Assembly (NCBI GenBank): GCA_964653595.1 | Contig: CAZZHH010000014.1 | Location: 1-64,000, forward strand | From: JBAXTE01 sp964653595 | GTDB lineage: Bacteria > Bacteroidota > Bacteroidia > Bacteroidales > WCHB1-69 | Length of the DNA stretch: 64,000 bases | Reading direction: 5' to 3' | Shown here: positions 1 through 8,690 of the stretch, in pieces | Numbering within the stretch: position 1 is the first letter of the stretch | Layout: each line of letters starts with the position of its first letter | Notes under the pieces: generated by a model | What the model saw: only the letters and a program-made list of their open reading frames with translations | The model's database searches: none | Told to the model about the DNA's origin: nothing | Program-made: the position numbers and the translations under genes

Positions 1-20
1 CCTTCTGGAAGTAGCCCTTT

Positions 21-350
21 TTATTTAAAATTTAGTCGGTCACTAGTGAAAAAAATAAATGATTGACCAGCATATCCATTACCAGTACGAGGGTATTGGG
101 GTCCAAAAATATTTGATGGTACACTAGCATTAGTTGTATCATTACAACAAGCATTATAAACGTTAGGTGAGCCAATAAATATTGGAAAACAATCTTTTAG
201 TGATGCGAAGTCGTACCAATAGTGAGGGCACCAATTTAATTCTTCAAAACTGGGATTAGCAACTAAGTTTTGAGTAAAGCTTTTAGTAAAAAATGCAATA
301 AATAATAACACCAGAAGTATATACTTTTTCACCCGAAATATTTTTAGCAA
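21..350 (-). CDS. N-terminal fragment of a secreted Bacteroidota protein
   Basis: A 109-residue reading frame with a clear signal peptide: a basic start followed by a hydrophobic stretch, cleaved near SFTQ. The mature part begins NLVANPSFEEL, followed by Cys and Trp positions and a GNGYAG motif. This NLVxNPSFE...CP...GNGYAG pattern is common at the N-terminus of much longer OmpA-like or gliding-motility-associated surface proteins of Bacteroidota, so 109 residues is far too short. The frame stops at TAA only about 20 bases from the window edge; reading one frame over from there stays open to the edge, so a frameshift is possible. It lies on the same strand downstream of the beta-helix gene, behind a terminator-like hairpin. 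I cannot tell whether it is a decayed gene or a sequence error. Confidence 0.5.
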   Translation of the reverse strand: MLKIFRVKKYILLVLLFIAFFTKSFTQNLVANPSFEELNWCPHYWYDFASLKDCFPIFIGSPNVYNACCNDTTNASVPSNIFGPQYPRTGNGYAGQSFIFFTSDRLNFK

Positions 351-359
351 AGTTTTAGA

Positions 360-390
360 AAACAGACGGGTTTCCCCGCCTGTTTTCTTC
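360..390 (-). terminator. Terminator-like hairpin, possibly bidirectional
   Basis: Left arm AAACAGACGGG (360-370) and right arm CCCGCCTGTTT (375-385) form an 11-position stem with one mismatch and a four-base loop. T-rich runs follow on both strands (TTTTCTTCTTTTTTT on plus, TTTTCT on minus). It lies just past the stop of the large minus-strand gene ending at 396. Confidence 0.65.
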
Positions 391-395
391 TTTTT

Positions 396-3300
396 TTAAT
401 ATACTACAAGTTTCGAATTCATCTGTTTTCCTTCAAGGGTGGTTACTCTACAATAATAGATGCCAGCTTTCAACATCGAAATATTAAGTTGGTATGTATA
501 ACCAGAATTGGCAGAAACAGTACAAATAGAAACAAGCGTGCCATTGATTGAGAACAATTCAACCGTAGCATTATCCAAAAGTTGTGTGGAATTAATCAAC
601 ACATTGCCGTTTGCAGGGTTTGGATACAAGGCAATATCGGATTCATTATTTGTGTCGTCACTACCTATTGGATGAATTAGACTTAAATTATTCTTTACAG
701 AAACAGCCTGTTCATATCTTCGGGTCATTATTTCGGCCCCAAATACACCATAACCGCCACTAATATAATCTTGATTTGCAATATCGAGCAAGGTGTTGTA
801 CTCTGTATCCGATAATTTGAATCGCCCTTTAGCCCACGAATTTAAGTATATGTCGTTTACCGTTTGCAAGTTCTTTTCAATTAGATTAGAGGGGGTGATA
901 TTGCTATTCCCAGAAATAGATATAGTTAAATCACCTGATGCGGCCTCTTTAGAAACTTCCGCAAATAATGGAATATTTACAGGATTCACGATTTCGTTTT
1001 CACTTACCGCATCCATTTCATTAAAAGTTATGCCCGTATTAACTCCAGCTAATGTAGCATTGGTTCGGTACACCGCGGTAGCATCGTAATAAAGGTTCTC
1101 TTCGGGATACGATGCATAATCAATATCTGCCGATGCATCTGTTTGATTGGTGTTAACCATGCTGTTGGAGCTACTTCCACCTCCACCAATGATGATGATT
1201 CCATCATAACCACAGTTGTAAGTTTGGTTGGGTGTAATTTGTATTGCATTAAAATTATTACTTTGAACAGTCCAATAACCTGGCGCTAATGAGTAATTAA
1301 TACTATTTCTATAATACCAATTGGTTGTTTCACTAAGGCTACCTTGCACTCTGCCAGCAGCAATATAATTGGTGATCCATTGGTTATCGTAGGATAAATA
1401 ACGGTTGGTAGCAGGGATGGAATATCCTTGGTTGCCAATTGCAGCATTATCAAGTCTAAACCCATAATAATTGGTTGTTAAAATATTTTGATTATTTGTA
1501 GATGGTTTGCAATTACCGCCATATCTTATACCCATCCCCATGTTTGTAACACTGTTGTTGCACAAATAGTTAGCTGTAGAAGTTAAAATATTAATACCAT
1601 TGGCACGTAAAGCATTTGTTTCTGTAGTGGTAGTAAACCCATCCGTTTTAGTTATCGTATTTTCTTCAATGGTGGTACTTGTACAGCCCGAAACCAAAAT
1701 ACCCGAATAGTTATTAAGTAATGCTACCGCTAAATTAGAAAGCTGGATCGAATTTTTGTATAAGTATGGAATGAATCTTTCGGTGGCACCAGGTATTATA
1801 GTTGCAGGTTTTAGAATGTTTGTAAAAACTATTCCTCTTTTAAAACTGCCAATAATTGTATTGTTTCTAACCGAAACTCCATACACTTCTTGCGGCATCA
1901 CATTTTCCACCCCAATTCCAAGAGGTATATTCAGGAACGTGCTGGAGATGTAATTCGTATCGATATAAATTTTACTTCCAGCAATACTTGTCAAAGAGAT
2001 AGCGCCTCCATTGCCCGCTAAATTTAGTCTATTTTTCGATAAACGAATTGTTCTGCTATTATTATTGTTGATGACATATCCACTTTGAATGGAAATAAGG
2101 GTATCGGCAATGAAGTTTAAATTTGCTTGACCTAGTGTATTAACTCCAGTTTTGCAATTATTGAATAGATTGGTATAAATAATATTTCCCGAATTATAAC
2201 CACCAATATTAACAGTGTATTGAGCCGAAGAATTATTTGTTACATTTACCCCAATTCCTGTGTTTTCGGTCGTCATTGGCAAATTAATAAAATTGTTGTT
2301 ATACACATTTACATTTGAGTTGGCTATATCAATCCCATAATCAAGGTAGCTGAATTTGTTTTTTGTGGCTTTATCGGTATTACCTACGGTGGTATTTGCC
2401 ATGTTGATAATTTCTATTCCACACAATCCTCTTCTATCGCTATAAGGATTTTCCAAGTTGCTTGGAACTGTTCCTGTTTCATCATTCGTACTATAAAATT
2501 TGCAATTAGATACGGTTAATGGATTGTTTCCCGAATAATTTTTTACAATAATACCCTTTAAATTTAAACTATAACGTGTGTTTGAAGTATTAATAATTGC
2601 TCCATTTTCAGAGACAATCGCGTTGAATGCATCCTTAATGATAGAATTATTTTGAGTTACAACACTAGCAAGCGGACTTGACGCAAAAATACCATCCCAC
2701 ATATAGTTACAGCCTTCACTAATTACAGTTGAAGTAACAGTTAAGGAACTTTGAGGATTAATGATGATTTTTGATTCTTGTCCCATAGAAATATTTGCAG
2801 ATGAAAAGTTAACGTTTCCATTTATGGTAATTGTCCCATTCAAATAAATAGGTCCTCCAATTAGATCTGAAGTGATTGTTTCATCGTTAAATACTCGATT
2901 CCCTTCTTTAAAACAACACCTCCAAATTTTATAATGAACGGTATCCAAACATGAAGTGTTATATGCATTAATGTATGTTGGAGAGTACATGTTGATGTTA
3001 TTATCATCCCAAACAACAATAATGTTTTGAGTCCCATTACCCGAGATAATTGTTCCTGCATTTGCAGGCGTTATGTTCCATTGGTAATTTTGTCCAACAA
3101 TGCTATTTACTAACGAATAAGAAGAGGTTGTATCACATGTGCTATGAGGCCCAGAAATGCTAATTGGTAAATATGAAATTGTTACCAGTTGGGATTGTGT
3201 TATTTGGAGAGACTGACCATAAAAGCTATAATTTATGGTAACAGTAGAAGTATATGTTCCTACAGCAGTATACTCATGGCTTACATTTGTTTGTGATGGA

Positions 3301-4436
3301 TTTGTTGTTAGGGTTGTTCCATCTCCAAAAGACCAAACAATGCTTGTAATGGTTTGATTGCACAAAGGCGAAATGGTAATCGAAAAATCGCGCGTATTAC
3401 TGCAATTATCGTTAGAAACGGAATAATTGATAATTGGGCGTGGCACTATATGGATGTTGTCCACTGCAACCCATGTCACAGCGTTTCCCTGTGTGGTTTG
3501 ATAGGGCATAACAATTAGCTTATAATCGCCAGAAGATGTTGCAGTATACGTTGAATGACTCATTGCCCAATTAAAATTGCTCACATTTTGAACATCGATT
3601 ACATTTCTTGATGGATCTAGCAAACTATTATCAATTGCGGTATAATTTACATCTGCAATGTCTAAAATTAAATGGTCGCAATTTATGGTAGTACTGCATG
3701 TAGGAGGGTCAGGACAAATGCGTTTATATGCCATCACAACATCATACGTGCCAGCTTGCAAGGTTATTTCTTGTTCAATGCCTTCTCCATACTGGGTTGT
3801 AGCTCCTGGTTGCCTGTTACCCCACATGTAAGTATATCCGTTATCTAGGTATCCCATGGATGAAGAGACATTGGGAGACACACGATATAAACTCCATGCA
3901 CATACAAAATCTAATACAAAAGGGTCTAACGCTGTATTAGCCTGGTTATCCATGACAAGGAAATCTGGATTGTAAACAATATTATCACAGGTTGTAGGAG
4001 TGCAGTTCAATGCTCTTTGAGGCATAGCAAAAGAGGATAATAACTTAAACGAACTTGGAGTTGAAGTGAAACTTAATTTTAAATAATATTGTTGATCTTG
4101 AACAATATTGTTGACCATTAAATTTGAAGAATCTTGTTTTACAAGGGTTAATTGAGAGCAATTACCACTGTAAAGAGAAATCATTTGAATACGTGGCCTG
4201 GGGTTTAAAGTATCTATTACTTGAACCGATGCAATGTAATTTGAAGATGTATCGCCAACATAAGTAAGCCAATACTCGCTTGTTGTTGGCGAAATTGTCA
4301 TTTGATTAACATTTGGCAGGTGGGTTACTGCAGTTAAACACGTACTTTGCCCTTTCCCAATCATCGGCATCATCATCACAATTAGAAAAGTTGCCAACCA
4401 CCATCGCCTAAGCGGTGTGTGTGTGTGTGTACGCAC
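396..4436 (-). CDS. T9SS-secreted beta-helix/PKD surface protein, 1346 aa
   Basis: Large extracellular protein. It has a signal peptide (RRWWLATFLIVMMMPMIG then KGQ), a carbohydrate-binding-like region around residues 150-330, a PKD domain around 365-425 (WSFGDGTT then VSHEYTAVGTYT), and a long Asn-rich right-handed beta-helix region around 560-1100. The C-terminus is a typical type A T9SS sorting domain (YPNPANGNVLINS...GIYYCRV...KLVVY), so the product should cross the outer membrane by T9SS and be anchored or released. The role is unknown; adhesion or polysaccharide binding is inferred from the beta-helix. The listed start is GTG at 4436, inside an (AC)8 microsatellite. A better-placed ATG at 4471-4469 is out of frame by the equivalent of one AC unit (see findings). 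A -7-like element lies at 4527-4520. Confidence 0.85.
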   Translation of the reverse strand: MRTHTHTPLRRWWLATFLIVMMMPMIGKGQSTCLTAVTHLPNVNQMTISPTTSEYWLTYVGDTSSNYIASVQVIDTLNPRPRIQMISLYSGNCSQLTLVKQDSSNLMVNNIVQDQQYYLKLSFTSTPSSFKLLSSFAMPQRALNCTPTTCDNIVYNPDFLVMDNQANTALDPFVLDFVCAWSLYRVSPNVSSSMGYLDNGYTYMWGNRQPGATTQYGEGIEQEITLQAGTYDVVMAYKRICPDPPTCSTTINCDHLILDIADVNYTAIDNSLLDPSRNVIDVQNVSNFNWAMSHSTYTATSSGDYKLIVMPYQTTQGNAVTWVAVDNIHIVPRPIINYSVSNDNCSNTRDFSITISPLCNQTITSIVWSFGDGTTLTTNPSQTNVSHEYTAVGTYTSTVTINYSFYGQSLQITQSQLVTISYLPISISGPHSTCDTTSSYSLVNSIVGQNYQWNITPANAGTIISGNGTQNIIVVWDDNNINMYSPTYINAYNTSCLDTVHYKIWRCCFKEGNRVFNDETITSDLIGGPIYLNGTITINGNVNFSSANISMGQESKIIINPQSSLTVTSTVISEGCNYMWDGIFASSPLASVVTQNNSIIKDAFNAIVSENGAIINTSNTRYSLNLKGIIVKNYSGNNPLTVSNCKFYSTNDETGTVPSNLENPYSDRRGLCGIEIINMANTTVGNTDKATKNKFSYLDYGIDIANSNVNVYNNNFINLPMTTENTGIGVNVTNNSSAQYTVNIGGYNSGNIIYTNLFNNCKTGVNTLGQANLNFIADTLISIQSGYVINNNNSRTIRLSKNRLNLAGNGGAISLTSIAGSKIYIDTNYISSTFLNIPLGIGVENVMPQEVYGVSVRNNTIIGSFKRGIVFTNILKPATIIPGATERFIPYLYKNSIQLSNLAVALLNNYSGILVSGCTSTTIEENTITKTDGFTTTTETNALRANGINILTSTANYLCNNSVTNMGMGIRYGGNCKPSTNNQNILTTNYYGFRLDNAAIGNQGYSIPATNRYLSYDNQWITNYIAAGRVQGSLSETTNWYYRNSINYSLAPGYWTVQSNNFNAIQITPNQTYNCGYDGIIIIGGGGSSSNSMVNTNQTDASADIDYASYPEENLYYDATAVYRTNATLAGVNTGITFNEMDAVSENEIVNPVNIPLFAEVSKEAASGDLTISISGNSNITPSNLIEKNLQTVNDIYLNSWAKGRFKLSDTEYNTLLDIANQDYISGGYGVFGAEIMTRRYEQAVSVKNNLSLIHPIGSDDTNNESDIALYPNPANGNVLINSTQLLDNATVELFSINGTLVSICTVSANSGYTYQLNISMLKAGIYYCRVTTLEGKQMNSKLVVY

Positions 4437-4519
4437 ACGTTGTTTTTTGAATCTAAATTTTCTCTTTTCATAGGCTTTTGTTTTTTTGTGTTTGTAGGTA
4501 GTTATTTATTTCTCGGCTA

Positions 4520-4527
4520 CAAATATA
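4520..4527 (-). promoter_or_regulatory. Bacteroidota -7 element, TATATTTG
   Basis: On the minus strand TATATTTG matches the Bacteroidota TAnnTTTG element. Transcription would start near 4513, leaving about 40 bases before the ATG at 4471 and about 77 before the GTG at 4436. No convincing -33 TTTG is visible, so support is the -7 match and position only. Confidence 0.4.
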
Positions 4528-4856
4528 GAATAATTTAATTTCACTTTTTAACTTTCTTAAATTTAGTTTATAAATAATTTTTGGTGAAAATCATGTTGAT
4601 ATTTAATTATTGACAAATACTACCAAAGTGTCAATTATTCTTTGTAAAAGTTTGTTTTTTATATAGCCCTGTTAATGAGTATAATGTCGTAAAATTTGAA
4701 GAATAATATGCTTTGTAAATTGCAATAAAGACTTAAATAGATACCCTTGAATGTTAAAATATATTTAAATTTGAATCATCAATCTATGCTTTCAACTCTT
4801 TATATTTCGTCTCTATAAACGAAAATGCTTCAGGTTCGATTTTCTTTGTTTGCCAC

Positions 4857-5157
4857 GGCGCCGAAGGCGCCGAATAGGGTGGTCAAACTTGCAATTTCAC
4901 GGCCCCGAAGGGGTCGAACATGGTGGCTAAACTTGCAATTTCACGGCGTCGAAGATGCCGAATAGTTCGGATCAAGTTGCGAAACAGCGGCGCCGAAGGC
5001 GTCGAACCGGGCAGTAAAACATGCGAGTCTACAGAGACGGTTCTGATGCGAAACCACGGCCCCGAAGGCGTCGAAAAGTCTGGATAAGATGCCAGGCACT
5101 GCGCCGAAGGCGCCGAACAGTCCCATTATGGTTGCGTAGCACGGCGCCGAAGGCGTC
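4857..5157. repeat. Array of seven hairpin repeats with C-GAA-G triloops, about 44-bp period
   Basis: Seven copies of a unit with consensus GGCGCC-GAA-GGCGCC start at 4857, 4901, 4945, 4989, 5058, about 5100 and 5143. The spacing is 44, 44, 44, 69, about 42 and about 43 bases. Each unit is an inverted repeat with a GAA loop closed by C-G. Several copies keep pairing by compensatory or wobble changes (GGCGTC with GATGCC; GCCCC with GGGGT). The linkers of the first two units are nearly identical (AAACTTGCAATTTCA), so this is a diverged tandem array. It is locally far more GC-rich than its flanks. The preceding 4528-4850 is AT-rich and I see nothing in it. Confidence 0.75.
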
Positions 5158-5160
5158 GAA

Positions 5161-5277
5161 GCCTATTAACCCCACGCGGAGCGTGGGGTTAATAGGCTAA
5201 CAATCAACCCGATTTTGGCGAAAAAATTGCTGCGAAGCAAAGCGGTTTTTATGCCAAAATCGCTACTGTTAGGCCTA
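5161..5277. repeat. Perfect 17-bp palindrome followed by a nested imperfect palindrome
   Basis: 5161-5177 and 5181-5197 are perfect 17-base inverted arms (GCCTATTAACCCCACGC) around a GGA loop. The right arm's end (TAGGCTAACA) then pairs again, imperfectly, with 5262-5275 (TGTTAGGCCTA). The inner arms GATTTTGGC (5211-5219) and GCCAAAATC (5253-5261) enclose an AT-rich loop with a further small hairpin containing GCGAAGC. It abuts the hairpin array, making a 420-base block of structured non-coding DNA. 5278-5354 shows nothing further. Confidence 0.7.
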
Positions 5278-5354
5278 TGCTCTCACTCAGCCTTGTAAGT
5301 ACAGATGCTTCTCCACCAGAGGAGCGGATCCATGACTATAAAGTAGACCTTACG

Positions 5355-5813
5355 TTACTGTTTAGATAGTCGATTATTTCTTGAGGATTTACTATTGATG
5401 GTAATGATGTTTTTCCTAAAATCGATGATTGCATTGTGTTTTGTAAGAATATCTGCTCCTAGAATTCCTTCAATTTTTGGCAAAGAAGCCATAGAATATG
5501 CATGATGAATGTGTTCCATGTTTATGCCAACAGCTTGATAATTTGTAATTTGAAGTCCTTCAATTTCCAATATTTCAATTTTGGAAACTACGCTATCTAC
5601 TTTATTAGAACCTATGCCACTAGTCATAGATTCATTTTTTATAATATCTTTTTCTTGGTTAATTTCTTTAATTAAATCTATATCAAAGCAACTTCTAGAA
5701 GCACCTGTATCAACCACCAGAAGCAAAGGTCTACCGTTCATAGTACCTTTTACAATGCAGTGATATCCATCGTCGTCTAGAGATACTAATTTAAATGGAA
5801 TGGTAATTCTCAT
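5355..5813 (-). CDS. Retropepsin-like aspartyl protease
   Basis: A 152-residue single-domain clan AA aspartic protease-like protein. The active-site motif is VVDTGAS with Asp35, followed by the hydrophobic-hydrophobic-Gly partner motif EGILGADIL (around residues 114-122). One lobe of this kind normally works as a homodimer, as in retropepsins. There is no signal peptide or membrane segment, so it is probably cytoplasmic. The substrate is unknown. It starts 10 bases after uvrA on the same strand and is the last gene of the minus-strand run from 14.6 kb, so it is probably co-transcribed with uvrA. Confidence 0.8.
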   Translation of the reverse strand: MRITIPFKLVSLDDDGYHCIVKGTMNGRPLLLVVDTGASRSCFDIDLIKEINQEKDIIKNESMTSGIGSNKVDSVVSKIEILEIEGLQITNYQAVGINMEHIHHAYSMASLPKIEGILGADILTKHNAIIDFRKNIITINSKSSRNNRLSKQ

Positions 5814-5823
5814 ACTTTTTCAA

Positions 5824-8679
5824 TTATAGATATTCTTTAAGGTATTGTGCGGTATATCCTAGATTATTTTTTACAATATTTTCGGGTGTCCCTTGATCTA
5901 CAATCATTCCGCCACCCGATCCCCCTTCAGGACCAATATCAATTACCCAGTCAGCTACTTTAATGACATCTAAATTATGTTCAATCACAACCACTGTGTT
6001 TCCCTTGTCTACAAGTTTGTTCAATACATCCATCAATATTCTAACGTCTTCAAAATGCAAACCAGTAGTTGGTTCATCTAAAATATAAAAGGTTTTACCT
6101 GTGTCTTTTTTGGATAGTTCAGTAGCTAATTTTACTCTTTGGGCCTCGCCTCCGGAAAGAGTAGTCGACTGTTGACCAAGCGTTATATAACCTAGTCCTA
6201 CCTCTTTAATCGTTTTGATTTTTTGGGTGATAGATGGAATGTTTTCGAAGAAATCTAGTGCTTGTTCAATATTCATGTTTAGTACATCGTTGATGGATTT
6301 TCCGCGATACCTAATTTCAAGAGTCTCTCTGTTGTATCTTTTTCCATTACACTCATCACATTCTACATACACATCTGGTAGAAAGTTCATCTCTATGGTT
6401 TTCAATCCAGCTCCTTTACAAGCTTCACACCTCCCTCCAGAGACATTAAAGGAGAATCTGCCGGGCAAATATCCTCTGACTTTCGATTCTGGCAAAGATG
6501 CAAATAGTTTTCTAATATCGTCAAATACTCCAACATAAGTCGCGGGATTAGAACGAGGTGTTCGACCGATAGGGGCTTGGTCAATTTCTATTACCTTATC
6601 GATAAGCGCCAATCCTTCTATCGATTCGTAAGGCAAAGCATGGGCATCCGAACGATAATAGTGGGATTTTAAAATTGGATAGAGGGTATTGTTTATAAGA
6701 GAAGATTTTCCACTCCCCGATACTCCAGTAATGCAAATAAAATTTCCTAAAGGAAAAGAGATGTTTACATTTTTCAAATTGTTACCCTTAGCACCATTTA
6801 ATGAAAGGAAATTCTCAGTTGCAGGCCTTCTTTTAGTAGGGACTTCAATTTTACGACTCCCATTTAAATAATCACAAGTGATCGATTTGCTAGATAAAAT
6901 GGATTCTGGATTGCCTTGAGCCACAATTTCACCTCCGTTTATTCCAGCACCTGGTCCCATGTCTACCACATAGTCGGCTGCTAAAATCATGTCTTTATCA
7001 TGTTCCACTACGATAACCGAATTACCAGAGTCGCGAAGTTCTTTCAATGAATCTATCAACCGATGGTTGTCGCGTTGATGTAATCCGATGCTTGGCTCGT
7101 CTAAAATATAGAGCACATTTACAAGCTTTGATCCAATTTGGGTAGCTAAACGAATACGTTGAGATTCGCCTCCAGAAAGAGAATGCGACGGTCGGTTGAG
7201 GGATAAATAGTCGATGCCTACATTCAATAAAAAACTTAGCCTTGTTTTAATTTCTCGAATGATTTCCCATCCGATTGTTTTATTGCGTTCGCTGAGGGTT
7301 GTTTCTGTTGAGCTAATCCATGTGTTTAATTCGTGAATGTCCAAATTGGCAACCTCTGAAATGTTTTTTCCATTTATTTTAAAGTGCAAACTCTCCTTTT
7401 TTAGTCTCATCCCGTTACAAGCAGGGCAAACTTGATGCACCATAAATCCATCGATCCATTTTTTTATACTACTAGATGAGTTATCAGCATCTTGTGATTC
7501 GATAAAGTTGATAATCCCCTGAAAAGGTGCAGAATAAGAGGTGCCGGCAACTTCATTTTTAATTTTAAACACTTCATCGCTACCATAAAGAATAGTTTTT
7601 GTTACTTCATCTGGTAAATCTTCTATGGGGGTAGATAAATCGGAGTGATACTTTGCACAAATTGCCTCTAGTTGTTTAAAAATCCAGTTGTTTTTGTAAG
7701 GTCCTAAAGGTGCTAATCCGCCGGCTTTAATGCTATTTTTAGGGTTAGGAATGATTTTTTCGATCGCAATATTGGTTACCGATCCTAAGCCATTGCACTC
7801 GCTACAGGCTCCGTAGGGAGAATTAAACGAAAATGCATTTGGTTCCGGCTCTGGATATGAAATTCCAGTAGTAGGACACATTAAAAATTTACTGAAATTC
7901 CTTATTTCATGAGCATCTTCATGTAAAACCATCATCAACCCTTTGCTAATTTTCATTGCCGTTTGAAGGGAAGAAGCTATCCTATTTCTAGATGCTTCAT
8001 CTACCAAAATCTTATCAACAACTACTTCAATATCGTGGACTTTATATCTGTCGAGTTGCATACGTAGCGTAATCTCTTTTATCTCTCCATCCACTCTAAC
8101 TTTTATATACCCTTGTTTGCGTACTTGTTCAAAAAGTTCTCTATAATGTCCTTTTCTTCCTTTAACTAAGGGTGCTAATATGGTAATTTGTTTGTTGTTG
8201 TAATCCGCAAAAAGCAAATCAATAATTTGTTTTTCGGAGTATCTTACCATTATCTCTCCAGTATGATAGGAATATGCATCGGCAACCCTTGCATATAACA
8301 AACGAAGAAAATCGTAGATTTCGGTGATTGTCCCTACCGTAGAACGGGGGTTTTTATTTGTAGTCTTTTGTTCGATTGAGATTACCGGACTGAGTCCCAG
8401 TATTTTATCTACATCGGGTCGTTCCATGTTGCCGATAAACTGACGGGCATACGCAGAAAAGGTTTCCATAAATCGTCGTTGACCCTCTGCATAAATGGTA
8501 TCGAAGGCTAAAGAAGATTTTCCACTGCCGCTAAGACCAGTAATAACCACTAGTTTATTTCGAGGAATCACTAAGTCGATGTTTTTCAAATTGTGCTCTC
8601 TGGCGCCAATAATGATTAATTCATCTTCGGAATATTCAGAAGATAAAGCATTTTCGACTTTTATATTGTTTGATTGCAT
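5824..8679 (-). CDS. uvrA: Excinuclease ABC subunit A
   Basis: 951-residue UvrA, the damage-recognition ATPase of nucleotide excision repair that loads UvrB on DNA. Both ABC modules are complete: Walker A GLSGSGKSSLAFDT near the N-terminus and GVSGSGKSSLINN in the second half; signatures LSGGESQRIRLA and LSGGEAQRVKLA; Walker B regions ILDEPSIGL and ILDEPTTGL. Zinc-finger cysteines are visible (CxxCNG around residue 420; CEACKGAG with CDECNGKRY around 735-765). Length matches the family. It lies 11 bases after the lytic transglycosylase and 10 bases before the retropepsin-like gene, so it seems to travel in the envelope polysaccharide operon. No SOS-type operator is recognisable. Confidence 0.97.
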   Translation of the reverse strand: MQSNNIKVENALSSEYSEDELIIIGAREHNLKNIDLVIPRNKLVVITGLSGSGKSSLAFDTIYAEGQRRFMETFSAYARQFIGNMERPDVDKILGLSPVISIEQKTTNKNPRSTVGTITEIYDFLRLLYARVADAYSYHTGEIMVRYSEKQIIDLLFADYNNKQITILAPLVKGRKGHYRELFEQVRKQGYIKVRVDGEIKEITLRMQLDRYKVHDIEVVVDKILVDEASRNRIASSLQTAMKISKGLMMVLHEDAHEIRNFSKFLMCPTTGISYPEPEPNAFSFNSPYGACSECNGLGSVTNIAIEKIIPNPKNSIKAGGLAPLGPYKNNWIFKQLEAICAKYHSDLSTPIEDLPDEVTKTILYGSDEVFKIKNEVAGTSYSAPFQGIINFIESQDADNSSSSIKKWIDGFMVHQVCPACNGMRLKKESLHFKINGKNISEVANLDIHELNTWISSTETTLSERNKTIGWEIIREIKTRLSFLLNVGIDYLSLNRPSHSLSGGESQRIRLATQIGSKLVNVLYILDEPSIGLHQRDNHRLIDSLKELRDSGNSVIVVEHDKDMILAADYVVDMGPGAGINGGEIVAQGNPESILSSKSITCDYLNGSRKIEVPTKRRPATENFLSLNGAKGNNLKNVNISFPLGNFICITGVSGSGKSSLINNTLYPILKSHYYRSDAHALPYESIEGLALIDKVIEIDQAPIGRTPRSNPATYVGVFDDIRKLFASLPESKVRGYLPGRFSFNVSGGRCEACKGAGLKTIEMNFLPDVYVECDECNGKRYNRETLEIRYRGKSINDVLNMNIEQALDFFENIPSITQKIKTIKEVGLGYITLGQQSTTLSGGEAQRVKLATELSKKDTGKTFYILDEPTTGLHFEDVRILMDVLNKLVDKGNTVVVIEHNLDVIKVADWVIDIGPEGGSGGGMIVDQGTPENIVKNNLGYTAQYLKEYL

Positions 8680-8690
8680 GAATGGTTAAA

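Noticed and set aside
4941..5126. A 61-codon minus-strand frame rich in FGAFGAV/FDAFGAV
   Set aside because: It is a translation of the hairpin repeat units; composition and repeat period explain it fully.
4857..5157. CRISPR array
   Set aside because: Units are short, imperfect and palindromic, the spacers of the first copies are nearly identical to each other, and no cas gene is present.
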